64,000 bases of DNA from an uncultured Tenacibaculum sp. (GTDB lineage Bacteria; Bacteroidota; Bacteroidia; Flavobacteriales; Flavobacteriaceae). The stretch's first letter is position 1, and each line of letters opens with the position of its first letter. The stretch covers positions 82,052 through 146,051 of the forward strand of contig NZ_CANMMT010000008.1 in assembly GCF_947499065.1 (NCBI RefSeq). The letters run 5' to 3'. The notes below the pieces were generated by a model. That model was not told the origin of the DNA and made no database searches. It saw only the letters and a list, made by a program, of their open reading frames with translations. A program made the translations under genes and the position numbers. This document shows positions 32,042 to 41,335 of the stretch, one piece after another.

Positions 32042-33241
32042 ATGATAGAAACACGTGAAGCCATATCTGAAAAAGCGGTTTTAATTGGTATTATAACCCA
32101 ACATCAAGACGAAAAACAGTCAGAGGAGTATTTAGATGAATTAGAGTTTTTAACTTTAACAGCAGGAGGAGTAGCAGTTAAACGTTTTGTACAAAAGTTA
32201 GATAAGCCTAACCCAAAAACTTTTCTAGGAACAGGAAAGTTAGAAGAGGTAAGAGCTTATATAGAGTCACACAATATAGGAACAGCAATTTTTGACGATG
32301 AATTGTCTCCAGCCCAGTTAAGAAATATAGAGAATTTTTTAAATTGTAAAATATTAGATAGAACAAATTTAATTCTAGATATTTTTGCAAATAGAGCACA
32401 AACAAGTTCAGCCAAAGCACAAGTAGAACTAGCACAATATCAATATTTATTACCAAGGTTAACAAGGATGTGGACACACCTTGATAAACAAAAAGGAGGT
32501 ATTGGTATGCGTGGACCTGGTGAAACTGAAATAGAAACAGACCGTCGTATAATTCGTGATAAGATATCATTGCTTAAAAAGAAGTTAGTTACTATTGATA
32601 AGCAAATGGCTGTTCAGAGGAAGAACAGAGGTAAAATGGTTCGAGTTGCACTAGTTGGTTATACAAACGTAGGAAAGTCTACATTAATGAACGTAGTAAG
32701 TAAGAGTGATGTTTTTGCAGAAAACAAGCTATTTGCAACGTTAGATACAACAGTTAGAAAAGTAGTGATTAAAAACATTCCTTTTCTAATGACAGACACT
32801 GTTGGATTTATTAGAAAATTACCTACTCAATTAGTAGAATCATTTAAATCTACCTTAGATGAAGTTAGAGAAGCAGATTTATTATTACATGTAGTAGATA
32901 TTTCTCATCCAAATTTTGAAGATCATATCGCATCAGTAAATAAAATATTAGATGAGATAGAATCTGTTCATAAACCTACTGTGATGGTTTTTAATAAAAT
33001 AGATGCTTATACACATGAAGTTATTGATGAAGATGATTTAGTAACAGAAAAAACAAAAGCTCATTATACACTTTCAGATTGGGAAAAAACTTGGATGAAA
33101 GATATAGAAAAAGAAAGTATTTTTATTTCAGCGTTAAATAAAAGTAACTTAGAAGACTTTAAAGATAAAGTTTATGAAGAGGTAAAGAAAATCCATATTC
33201 AACGCTTTCCATATAACGATTTCTTATACCAAGAATATTAA
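32042..33241 (+). CDS. hflX: GTPase HflX
   Basis: 399 residues from the ATG at 32042 (an upstream TTG at 32033 would add three codons but overlaps the -7 box). It has an N-terminal HflX domain with GTGKLEEVRAYI, the GGIGMRGPGETEIETDRR linker, then a G domain: G1 GYTNVGKST (206-214), G3 DTVGFIRKLP, G4 NKID. HflX is a ribosome-associated GTPase that splits stalled ribosomes under stress. Length and order are standard. Confidence 0.95.
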   Translation: MIETREAISEKAVLIGIITQHQDEKQSEEYLDELEFLTLTAGGVAVKRFVQKLDKPNPKTFLGTGKLEEVRAYIESHNIGTAIFDDELSPAQLRNIENFLNCKILDRTNLILDIFANRAQTSSAKAQVELAQYQYLLPRLTRMWTHLDKQKGGIGMRGPGETEIETDRRIIRDKISLLKKKLVTIDKQMAVQRKNRGKMVRVALVGYTNVGKSTLMNVVSKSDVFAENKLFATLDTTVRKVVIKNIPFLMTDTVGFIRKLPTQLVESFKSTLDEVREADLLLHVVDISHPNFEDHIASVNKILDEIESVHKPTVMVFNKIDAYTHEVIDEDDLVTEKTKAHYTLSDWEKTWMKDIEKESIFISALNKSNLEDFKDKVYEEVKKIHIQRFPYNDFLYQEY

Positions 33242-33273
33242 AAGTTTAACATAAAATGATAAATTTTTAAACT

Positions 33274-33312
33274 AAAAAGAACTTGAATATTTTGTTATTT
33301 AAGTTCTTTTTT
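33274..33312 (+). terminator. Terminator of hflX
   Basis: AAAAAGAACTT, 16-base loop, AAGTTCTTTTTT. A long loop but a clear T-run. Confidence 0.7.
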
Positions 33313-33535
33313 ATTATATTTAGATTCCCTTAATAAATAAAATGTATATTTTTTAAGTAGTTATAAATCAGTTTTTTTAACCATTTTAACCCCCTGAAAA
33401 TGAGAAATAACACACTTACCCAGAATAGAATATTTGACCATTTACTTGATCATTTTTTTTTCAAATTAAAAACTAGCTAAAACTATCTAGTCAATTTTTT
33501 ATCATTTAACTTATAAAAATCTAGAAAGAATTTTA

Positions 33536-33560
33536 AATCAATAGATTATTTCTATTGATT
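33536..33560. other. Perfect 10-bp inverted repeat before the first TonB-C gene
   Basis: AATCAATAGA, 5-base loop TTATT, TCTATTGATT, 42 bases upstream of the ATG at 33602. The position suits an operator or a 5' hairpin. The rest of the 33.31-33.60 kb gap is AT-rich with no gene. Confidence 0.4.
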
Positions 33561-33601
33561 AGAAGGTTTGATTTTATATACGTTAATCTAATTTGATTAA
33601 A

Positions 33602-34279
33602 ATGAAAAATGTATTCACAATATTATTGATGTTCTTTACTGTAACACAAATTTTCTCTCAGGAAGTTTGTGAGACGAAGAATGAAGTAATAATTGATGTA
33701 AATGAAATTAACAAGTGTAAGGTAAAAGAAATTAAAATAACCAAAAATCCTAATAAGAAAGATGTAATAATTTCAAGTAAGAGGTATTTTAAAAAACGCA
33801 CATATCTTAGTAAAGCTATATTATTAGCAGGTGATTTAAAAACAAATGATATTAATGATGTCCAAGCAAAAAACGATTTGGAGTCTCATGCATTAATAGC
33901 CAAAGAGGTCATGAAAAAAGAAATGAATGTTTCTTTTGACATGGTTGAAGAAATTCCAATGTTTAAAGATTGCTCAGATTCTAGTTTAGATGCATTTGAT
34001 TGTTTTAATCAAGCAATGGAAAAACATATAACGGATAATTTTAGATATCCAGAAAAAGCATTAGAGAGAGGAATTGAAGGAACTTTAAATGTTAGTTTTA
34101 TTATAGATTCTTTTGGAGAGGTTAAAGACATAAAAATAGAAGGAGAAAATGTTCACAAAATTTTAAAGAAGGAAGCGGAAAGAATTGTGTCTTTATTACC
34201 AGATTTTGTGCCAGGGAAGCATAAAAATAAATCTATCGATGTTTTGTATGAATTTCCTATTGTTTTCAGTTTAGAGTAA
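33602..34279 (+). CDS. Exported protein with TonB C-terminal domain, copy 1
   Basis: Start taken at the ATG 33602 (MKNVFTILLMFFTVTQIFSQ, a cleavable signal peptide) instead of the TTG three codons upstream. The C-terminal ~90 residues are a TonB_C domain (FRYPEKALERGIEGTLNVSFI, IDSFGEVKDIKI, LLPDFVPGKHKNKS), as used to link the inner membrane to TonB boxes. Here there is no proline-rich spanner or membrane anchor, so it is probably periplasmic or outer-membrane-facing. N-terminal part with paired Cys shared with the next gene (see 34640). Confidence 0.75.
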   Translation: MKNVFTILLMFFTVTQIFSQEVCETKNEVIIDVNEINKCKVKEIKITKNPNKKDVIISSKRYFKKRTYLSKAILLAGDLKTNDINDVQAKNDLESHALIAKEVMKKEMNVSFDMVEEIPMFKDCSDSSLDAFDCFNQAMEKHITDNFRYPEKALERGIEGTLNVSFIIDSFGEVKDIKIEGENVHKILKKEAERIVSLLPDFVPGKHKNKSIDVLYEFPIVFSLE

Positions 34280-34299
34280 CAATATTTAACAATATAATT

Positions 34300-34327
34300 A
34301 AAAGCCCATCAATTTGATGGGCTTTTT
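34300..34327 (+). terminator. Terminator of the first TonB-C gene
   Basis: AAAAGCCCATCAA / TTGATGGGCTTTT, a 13-bp stem with a single-base centre, then T-run. Confidence 0.85.
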
Positions 34328-34639
34328 GTATGTGTATTTAATAGTAAAACTTAAATATTTCTTGAATTTTGCTATTGAACAGAAAAAAAATATAGTTTTT
34401 ATTAAAAATTATGAGGATTTAGGTAGGAAAATCATAAAAATGAGTATTTTAGGTGTTAAAAAATTGTAAATATTAATTTTTAATATAAAATTTGCATTTG
34501 CTAAGGTGAATTATATTCCCAATCCCCCTCCCCCTAAAAAACTGTTAAAAAAACAGCCTTAGTGAAAGTTATAAACAAGCTTATCGACTTTAAGTTTGTT
34601 GTAATTGTTAAATAACCATAATACTAATACCCCATAAGT
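34328..34639. other. 310-bp gap between the two TonB-C genes
   Basis: No gene. Holds a C-rich run (CCCCCTCCCCCTA near 34523) and a short CTGTT/AACAG hairpin at 34542-34556 just before the second gene's promoter area. The gene at 34640 should therefore have its own promoter in this gap, but no exact TAnnTTTG was picked out. Confidence 0.5.
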
Positions 34640-35359
34640 ATGAGAAAGTTATTATTTTTAATATTAGCTTCTTTTTCTATTAATTTGGTAGCCCAAAAAG
34701 AAGTCTGTGAAACACCAGAGGATTCTTTTGATGTAAATAGTATAACAAAGTGTACTATAAAAGAATCAAAAAAAAGTAAAAAATCAAGACAAATTACGGT
34801 TAGAGTATCCTCTTCCAGAAGTAGGTACTTGAAAAAGAGAGAGGATATTAAAAAGCGTTCTGCAATTAATAGTGCTTCTCATTTAAATACTTCAGGAGTT
34901 TCAAATGTTAATAGCTCTTCAGAGTTAAAAGAATCATTAGCTCTTAAAAATAACATAGCAAGCATTACCAATAATTTATCAGCAGAAGAATTGAGAAAAG
35001 CTTCTAAATTTAGTACTGTTGATAAAATACCGTTATTTGAATCATGCAGAAGCTCTAAAAAGAGTGAAAGAATGAACTGCTTCAATATGGAAATGATTAA
35101 ACATATCCAAAAATATTTCCGCTACCCAGGTAAAGCTGTTAGAGAGAGAATTCAAGGAGATGTTTGGATTCGTTTTGTAATAGACAAAAACGGAAATATT
35201 TCTAATGTAAAAACTTTAGGGCCAAAGGGAGGAGAGATTTTAAATGACGAGGCTAAAAGAGTAGTCGCTCAACTACCTAGGTTTATACCTGCAAAGAAAA
35301 ATGGGGAAAAGACTTCAGTAAAATATGGTTTTCCTATTTCATTTTCTCTGGAAGAATAA
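34640..35359 (+). CDS. Exported protein with TonB C-terminal domain, copy 2
   Basis: Paralogue of the 33602 gene: MRKLLFLILASFSINLVAQ signal peptide, EVCETPEDSFDVNSITKCTIKE (the other copy has EVCETKNEVIIDVNEINKC), a serine- and lysine-rich middle, and a TonB_C domain (YFRYPGKAVRERIQGDVWIRF, VIDKNGNISNVKTL, QLPRFIPAKKNGEK). Again no N-terminal anchor or Pro-rich linker. It is 55 bases before the TonB-receptor gene, the likely functional partner. Confidence 0.8.
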   Translation: MRKLLFLILASFSINLVAQKEVCETPEDSFDVNSITKCTIKESKKSKKSRQITVRVSSSRSRYLKKREDIKKRSAINSASHLNTSGVSNVNSSSELKESLALKNNIASITNNLSAEELRKASKFSTVDKIPLFESCRSSKKSERMNCFNMEMIKHIQKYFRYPGKAVRERIQGDVWIRFVIDKNGNISNVKTLGPKGGEILNDEAKRVVAQLPRFIPAKKNGEKTSVKYGFPISFSLEE

Positions 35360-35413
35360 ATAAAAATTCTTCCAATTTTTATTTTTAAATACTACAATTA
35401 AAAACCCTTATTT

Positions 35414-38227
35414 ATGAACAAAAAATTACTTATTGTTTTTTTTGCCTTAAGTAGTCTTGTGTCAATGGCACAAACTATAAGTGGTAAAGTTTATGATGAA
35501 TACTTAGAGCCGTTTCCGGGAGCTAATGTAAAAACATCAAAACAAAGAACTAGTACAGATATCGATGGTAATTTTTCTTTAACAGCACAAGAGACTTTTC
35601 CATTCACAATAGAGGTTTCTGCAATTGGTTATAAAACTGAAATTGTTGAAGTAACAGAAGCAAACCAAGAGTTAAATATAATTCTTAAAGAGAGTATATC
35701 TCTAGATGAAGTTGTAATTTCAGCGTCAAGAGCTCCGGAAAGAATTATAGAATCGCCAGTAACAATTGAACGTTTAGGGTTAAACGATATTAAAAAGAAC
35801 ACAGCATTGTCTTTTTATGATGGTTTAGCTAATTTAAAAGAGGTTGATGTAAACGAAAATAGTATCGGATTTAAATCTGTAAATACTAGGGGTTTCTCTC
35901 CTTTTGAAAATACTCGTTTTGTACAGTTAATCGATGGAGTAGACAATTCAGTACCAATCTTTAATTTCTCTGTAGGAAATTTAGCAGGTATTTCTGAATT
36001 AGATGTAGAAAGCGTTGAGATATTACCAGGAGCAGCATCAGCACTTTATGGGGCAAACGCATTTAATGGTATCTTATTAGCTAAAAGTAAGAACCCGTTT
36101 GAGTATAATGGGATTAGTACTTATATTAAATCTGGTATTACAAGTCAAAATGCAGCAGGAAATAATGAATTTTATGATGTTGGTCTTCGTATGGCGTATG
36201 CATTTACTAATAAGTTAGCTGCTAAGGTTAATGTAACGTATTTTGAAGGAGAAGATTGGCATGCAGATGATACCCAAAACACTACAGGTATTGGAGGAGT
36301 AGTTAAGTCGGGCTATAGAATAGCTGGAGATTTAGGTTCTGACCCAAATTATGATGGGGTAAACGTATATGGAGATGAAGTATCTCAAGATTTAGAAAGA
36401 TTAGTTTTAGGAAGTAATAATCCAGCTATAAATGCTTTAGCACCTTTATTTCAGGGAGGTGTTGATGTAAGTAGAACAGGTTATAAAGAGAAAGAGTTAT
36501 TAGATTATAAAGCAAATAGCTTAAAATTTAATGCTTCATTACACTATCGTCCTTTTGGAAATGAAGATTTAGAAATTATATGGAGTTCAAATTACAATAG
36601 AGGAGATAATAATATATACCAAGGTGTAAATAGATATTCATTAAAAGACTTCTTTTTACAACAGCATAAATTAGAGTTAATAGGAAAGAACTATTTTGTT
36701 AGAGGTTATTACTCTGAAAACGATGCAGGAAATTCTTTTGATACACGTTTTGCAGCTATTAACTTAAATGAGAGATGGAAATCAAGTGATCAGTGGTATC
36801 GAGAGTATATTGGAACTTATGCAGCTGCTTTTACAGGTAATATACCTGGAGTACCAGCAAACAATGCACAAGTAGCCCATTTAGCAGCAAGAAATCAAGC
36901 AGATACAGGAAGATTAGTGCCTGGAACACCAGAATATGATGCAGCATTAAGTGAAGTAACTTCTGATGTGGCTTCAGGAGTAAAACTTTTTGATAAATCA
37001 GCATTTTATCATGCAGATGCGAACTATAACTTTAGAGACCTTATTGACTGGGGAGAAATACAAGTAGGAGGTAGTTACCGATTATTTAAATTAAACTCTC
37101 AAGGAAATATATTTACAGATTCAAATTCTAGAATTTCATTTGACGAGTTCGGTTTTTATACACAGTTACAGAAAAAGTTTTTAGATAATCGTTTAAAGTT
37201 TACAGGTTCTGTACGTTATGATAAGTCAGAAAACTTTAAAGGAAACTTTTCACCTAGGGTATCTTTAAGTTATGGATTAGGAGAAAATAAGGACCATGTG
37301 TTAAGAGGATCTTTCCAAACAGGTTTCCGTAATCCTACAACACAAGATCAGTATATTGGTTTCTTTAGTGGAGCAACTCATATTTTAGGAACAGCAGGAG
37401 AAAACTTAGATAGATACTCTGTTACTGTTACTAACAGAGGAGCAAACGCACCATCTGCAACATCAGTGTTAACAGGTAGAGACGCTATTAGTAGATCTTT
37501 CTCGGCTCTTTCAGTTGCAAGTGGAGCACCAGTACAAGCAAATTATGGTTTAGTAAAACCAGAAAAAGTAAAATCTTTTGAGGCAGGATACCGTGGAGTG
37601 TTTAATTTAACTGATACTAACTTATTAGAAATAGATTTAAACGGGTATTATAACGATTATGAAGACTTTTTAACTGAAAAAGTAGCCTTTGTAGCACACT
37701 ATGGAAGTTTTGATGCTAACGGAGTTCCTAATCAAGATTTAGTAAATGCCTGGAACAATAGAGATTTAACTCGTTTTTCAATTAAAACGAATTCTAACGC
37801 GGATGTTTCTTCGTATGGAGCAGGTTTAGGTTTAAAAACTAAAGTTTTTAAGAAATTTGATATCGGTTTAGCTTATAACTGGGCTAGATTTACTTTCGAT
37901 AAGAGTACAGATGTTGAGTTTAAGCCTGGGTTTAATACACCAGAGCATAAAGTTAAGTTCCAGTTTGGAAATCCAAGTATATTAAAGAATTTAGGTTTTA
38001 ACATTAATGTACGTTGGCAAGATAAGTTTATTTGGGAGTCTAGATTCTTAGATGGTATTGTAGATTCAAGAACTATTTTAGATGCTCAAATTAACTATAG
38101 TGTCCCTTCTTTAAAATCAAGATTTAAATTAGGAGGAACTAACTTAACAGGAAAAGAATATATAGTTGCGCCAGGTTCTGGTTTAATAGGATCTATGTAT
38201 TATTTATCTTGGACAATTAACGATTAA
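35414..38227 (+). CDS. TonB-dependent receptor with carboxypeptidase-regulatory domain
   Basis: 937-residue outer-membrane receptor. Signal peptide ends LVSMAQ, then a CarboxypepD_reg-like Ig domain (GKVYDEYLEPFPGANVKTSK and on), a TonB-box-like segment before the plug (SLDEVVISASRAPERIIESP), the plug domain (around NTRGFSPFENTRFVQLIDGVDN and VEILPGAASALYGANAFNGI), and a beta-barrel to the end (last strand ...SMYYLSWTIND). Substrate unknown. It follows the two TonB-C proteins, suggesting an uptake module. Confidence 0.93.
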   Translation: MNKKLLIVFFALSSLVSMAQTISGKVYDEYLEPFPGANVKTSKQRTSTDIDGNFSLTAQETFPFTIEVSAIGYKTEIVEVTEANQELNIILKESISLDEVVISASRAPERIIESPVTIERLGLNDIKKNTALSFYDGLANLKEVDVNENSIGFKSVNTRGFSPFENTRFVQLIDGVDNSVPIFNFSVGNLAGISELDVESVEILPGAASALYGANAFNGILLAKSKNPFEYNGISTYIKSGITSQNAAGNNEFYDVGLRMAYAFTNKLAAKVNVTYFEGEDWHADDTQNTTGIGGVVKSGYRIAGDLGSDPNYDGVNVYGDEVSQDLERLVLGSNNPAINALAPLFQGGVDVSRTGYKEKELLDYKANSLKFNASLHYRPFGNEDLEIIWSSNYNRGDNNIYQGVNRYSLKDFFLQQHKLELIGKNYFVRGYYSENDAGNSFDTRFAAINLNERWKSSDQWYREYIGTYAAAFTGNIPGVPANNAQVAHLAARNQADTGRLVPGTPEYDAALSEVTSDVASGVKLFDKSAFYHADANYNFRDLIDWGEIQVGGSYRLFKLNSQGNIFTDSNSRISFDEFGFYTQLQKKFLDNRLKFTGSVRYDKSENFKGNFSPRVSLSYGLGENKDHVLRGSFQTGFRNPTTQDQYIGFFSGATHILGTAGENLDRYSVTVTNRGANAPSATSVLTGRDAISRSFSALSVASGAPVQANYGLVKPEKVKSFEAGYRGVFNLTDTNLLEIDLNGYYNDYEDFLTEKVAFVAHYGSFDANGVPNQDLVNAWNNRDLTRFSIKTNSNADVSSYGAGLGLKTKVFKKFDIGLAYNWARFTFDKSTDVEFKPGFNTPEHKVKFQFGNPSILKNLGFNINVRWQDKFIWESRFLDGIVDSRTILDAQINYSVPSLKSRFKLGGTNLTGKEYIVAPGSGLIGSMYYLSWTIND

Positions 38228-38247
38228 AAAAGCTAAAGTAATACTAT

Positions 38248-38281
38248 AAAAAAAGGAGAAGCATTTAGCTTCTCCTTTTTT
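38248..38281. terminator. Bidirectional terminator
   Basis: AAAAAAAGGAGAAGC, loop, GCTTCTCCTTTTTT. Serves the receptor gene (+) and the convergent CNNM gene (stop at 38299, -). Confidence 0.9.
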
Positions 38282-38298
38282 ATTTTATAAAATAAATA

Positions 38299-39369
38299 TT
38301 ATTCTTCTTTATCTTCTATAATTCCTAAACGTTTAGCACGTTGTTCCCAACTTTTTCTAGCTAAACTTTGTAAGTCAGCAACATTATCGCTTTCATCCAT
38401 TATCTCATAACCTAATAAAGTTTCAATAACATCTTCTTGAGTTACTAAACCACTCACAGTACCATATTCATCAACTACAAGCGCTAAGTGTTCTCTTTGC
38501 TCTATTAGCTTTTCAAATAAGTTAGGAATAGATAATTCTCTATTAGCTATGATAATGTCTCTTTTAATCGATTTTAAAGGCTCATTTCCTTTATTTTCAA
38601 CCATAGCAAGTAATAATTGGTCTTTTAAAATATAACCAGTAATATTATCAGAGTTTTCAGAGTACACAGGGATTCTTGAAAAACGTAAAAGTCTATTGTC
38701 TTCAAAGAAAGATTGAATAGTTTGGTTTTCATCAGCAGTAACAATTACTGTACGAGGAGTCATAATATGTTTAGCTTGAACATCTTTAAAATTCAGCATA
38801 TTTTTAATAACCTTACTTTCACTTTCTTGAAAAACTCCTTCTTGTTCGGCAATATCAGCCATGGCAGAAAAATCTTCTCTACTTAAAACACTTTCACCAT
38901 GCCCGCCTTTACCAAACATTTTAGTGAATAGTTGAAGTACCCATATGATTCCGGTGTATTTAAATAATATAATTAAAAAGCTCAATGCTTTTGTTGTAAA
39001 ATTAGCTAAGCCTTTCCAGTAAGTAGCTCCTATGGTTTTAGGAATAATTTCAGAGGCAACTAAAATTAAAATAGTCATAACAAAAGATACCCAAAAAACT
39101 CCATTACCTTCACCTCCAAAAGCTTCTTCAGCTTGTGTACCAACTAATATAGCACCAACAGTATGTGCAACGGTATTTAGAGTTAAAATAGCGATTAGGG
39201 GTTTGTCAACATCTTTTTTAATTTCTTCTAATTTAGTTGCAAAAGCTTTTCCTTCTTTCTTTTTTAGATTGATAAATGTAGGAGTTACACTTAATAATAC
39301 TGCTTCTAGAATAGAGCATAAAAAGGAAAAGAGAATAGATAAAGTTGCGAAAACTATTAATAAAGTCAT
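38299..39369 (-). CDS. CNNM/CBS membrane protein (HlyC/CorC type)
   Basis: 356 residues. An N-terminal CNNM (DUF21) membrane domain (LLIVFATLSILFSFLCSILEAVLLSV, NTVAHTVGAILVGTQ, IPKTIGATYWKGL) is followed by two CBS repeats (KHIMTPRTVIVTADENQ and EHLALVVDEYGTVSGLVTQEDV). The usual C-terminal CorC_HlyC transporter-associated domain (about 80 residues) is absent. Members are implicated in Mg2+/Co2+ efflux or transport. Lacking that domain makes it a short form. Confidence 0.88.
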   Translation of the reverse strand: MTLLIVFATLSILFSFLCSILEAVLLSVTPTFINLKKKEGKAFATKLEEIKKDVDKPLIAILTLNTVAHTVGAILVGTQAEEAFGGEGNGVFWVSFVMTILILVASEIIPKTIGATYWKGLANFTTKALSFLIILFKYTGIIWVLQLFTKMFGKGGHGESVLSREDFSAMADIAEQEGVFQESESKVIKNMLNFKDVQAKHIMTPRTVIVTADENQTIQSFFEDNRLLRFSRIPVYSENSDNITGYILKDQLLLAMVENKGNEPLKSIKRDIIIANRELSIPNLFEKLIEQREHLALVVDEYGTVSGLVTQEDVIETLLGYEIMDESDNVADLQSLARKSWEQRAKRLGIIEDKEE

Positions 39370-39403
39370 TTTTTTATTTTTTTGGCTAAAATAAGGAAAA
39401 AAG

Positions 39404-39431
39404 AAACCTCAAAGGTTTCCCTCTGAGGTTT
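39404..39431 (-). terminator. Terminator of the first DUF3078 gene
   Basis: AAACCTCA, 12-base loop, TGAGGTTT. It lies between the start of the CNNM gene and the stop of the DUF3078 gene, both on the minus strand. On that strand it would end the DUF3078 transcript. Confidence 0.6.
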
Positions 39432-39458
39432 GTTTATATTATTGTTAGTAGACGTTAA

Positions 39459-40298
39459 TTAAAAACCATAGTTAACACCTAAACCAAAAACTTCTCTTGT
39501 TTGGAACCCTCTAAAAGCGTTATCATCATAAATAGCTTGCATAGAAAGGTTAGCAGATAAATATTTATTTACCTTCATAACTACATTTACAGTATAATCA
39601 ATATCTACGTTTTGAAAATCTTCTAAATAGTTACTATATAAGTTTAAAATGTTCTCAACAGAAACGTTTTCCATTATAACAAATTTATAGTAAGCATTTA
39701 CAGCAGCACCCAATTCATAACGAGTAGATTCACCTTGAGCAACACCAAATGCAGGTCCCGCAACAGTTAAGTCGCTGTTAACTACTACTAATTTAGAAGT
39801 AGCTGGAGCTAAGTTTACTTTTAAGTTGTCAGACTTTTTCCATAACATACCTGGTCCAAATTGGAAATAAGCAGGTGAGAAAAAATGTGAAGTTTGAACT
39901 CCATTTGCAAATGTAGAAGACATTTGTGTTTTAAAGTTGAAAAAAGCTGAATAGTACCAATATCCTGAAGCTTTCTTACCTACTAAAGAGTTTAACTCAA
40001 AACGATCATCTGTCTTTTGTAAATCCTGACCTCTTAATTTAGTTAAACCATACGAAGCAATTATTTTATTATCCCAAGTCCAATCACCTTTTGTATAGTT
40101 AAAATCATAATTTAAACCTAGAGTTCCTGAAATATTATTAGTTCCTCCAGCTAACCAGTTGTTAAACGCAGACTGATTGAATAAAAAAGAGATGTTACCA
40201 CTTTTTTTCCAACCTTCTTTTGGTTCTTCTTTTTTTTCCTCTTGTGCATTAACTGTTAATGCTCCAAATAATACAGCAATAGCTAATAGTTTTTTCAT
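39459..40298 (-). CDS. DUF3078 outer-membrane beta-barrel-like protein, copy 1
   Basis: 279 residues, signal peptide (LLAIAVLFGALTVNAQ), then GWKKSGNISFLFNQSAFNNW, the AGGTNNISGTLGLNYDFNY block and a C-terminal strand ending in YGF. This is the DUF3078 family, an outer-membrane barrel typical of Bacteroidota, role unknown. It is paralogous to its upstream neighbour at 40380 (about half of the residues shared by eye). Confidence 0.9.
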   Translation of the reverse strand: MKKLLAIAVLFGALTVNAQEEKKEEPKEGWKKSGNISFLFNQSAFNNWLAGGTNNISGTLGLNYDFNYTKGDWTWDNKIIASYGLTKLRGQDLQKTDDRFELNSLVGKKASGYWYYSAFFNFKTQMSSTFANGVQTSHFFSPAYFQFGPGMLWKKSDNLKVNLAPATSKLVVVNSDLTVAGPAFGVAQGESTRYELGAAVNAYYKFVIMENVSVENILNLYSNYLEDFQNVDIDYTVNVVMKVNKYLSANLSMQAIYDDNAFRGFQTREVFGLGVNYGF

Positions 40299-40379
40299 TG
40301 GTGTGTTTTTATATTAAATTCTTTTTTCAGTGCAAAAATTACACTGTCCCTTACTTTAGACAAAGTTATTTATTAAAAG

Positions 40380-41228
40380 TCACTTTTTATGAAAAATATA
40401 ATTTAGCCCTAAACCAAATACTTCCTTAAGTTGAATTTTACTTGAAGCGTCATCATCTATTATAGCATGAAACCCAACATTAGTAGAAAGATACTTGTTT
40501 ATTTTTACAAAAAGGTTTAATTGATAATCAATATCAATGTTTTGTGGTTTTTGTAAATAATCAGAATATATAGATATTATATTTTCCATAGTAACATCTT
40601 TCATTATAACATATTTAAAGTAAGCTGATAAGTTAAAACCTAAACTGTAACTAGTGTTTCTGTTTTCTTCTACACCATATTTTCCTGAGAATTGATCGGA
40701 AACAAAAGTAAAACGGGAAGTTGCTGGAGCTATATTTATTCTAGCATTATCAGATTTTTTCCAAAGCATACCTGGTCCAAAACTCCAATAAGCAGGAGCA
40801 AAAAAATCAGAGACCAATACTTTAGGGTCAGTTTTGTAGTTGTATCCTTTTGTATATTGAGTTTTAAAATTACTAAAGAAAGAAAAGAACCAGTATTTTT
40901 TAGCTTTTAAACCAAGTAAAGAGTTGTATTCAAAACGATCATCGGTTTTTTGTAGCCCAGAACCACTTATGTAACTTATACCGTAGGCACTAATAATTTT
41001 ATTATCCCAGTTCCAGTTTCCATTTTTATAGTTAAAATCATAATTTAAACTAACATTTCCAGCAATAGTATTATTGCCTCCTGCTGTCCAATTTGAAAAG
41101 GAAGATTGGTTGAATAAAAAAGTAGATTTACCTAATACAGTCCATTTTTTAGGAATACTATCTTTTTTTTGTTGCGAATACATTATACCAGCAACACTTA
41201 TAAAAAGTATTAAAAATAATTTTTGCAT
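40380..41228 (-). CDS. DUF3078 outer-membrane beta-barrel-like protein, copy 2
   Basis: 282 residues. After the signal (LFLISVAGIMYSQQ-like) come KKWTVLGKSTFLFNQSSFSN, AGGNNTIAGNVSLNYDFNYK, the FEYNSLLGLKAKKYWFFSFF region and a C-terminal GLGLNYIF. Order of blocks matches the copy at 39459. Tandem duplication is likely. Each has a separate gap (81 bases between them), so they may be independently regulated. Confidence 0.9.
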   Translation of the reverse strand: MQKLFLILFISVAGIMYSQQKKDSIPKKWTVLGKSTFLFNQSSFSNWTAGGNNTIAGNVSLNYDFNYKNGNWNWDNKIISAYGISYISGSGLQKTDDRFEYNSLLGLKAKKYWFFSFFSNFKTQYTKGYNYKTDPKVLVSDFFAPAYWSFGPGMLWKKSDNARINIAPATSRFTFVSDQFSGKYGVEENRNTSYSLGFNLSAYFKYVIMKDVTMENIISIYSDYLQKPQNIDIDYQLNLFVKINKYLSTNVGFHAIIDDDASSKIQLKEVFGLGLNYIFHKK

Positions 41229-41335
41229 CGATTATATTTTAAAACTATTGTCTATTAATTAGTTAGACTAACATTAAAAAAATCAGCAAATATATTTATA
41301 CTTTATGAAATAAATAAATTACAAGTTTATGTTTT

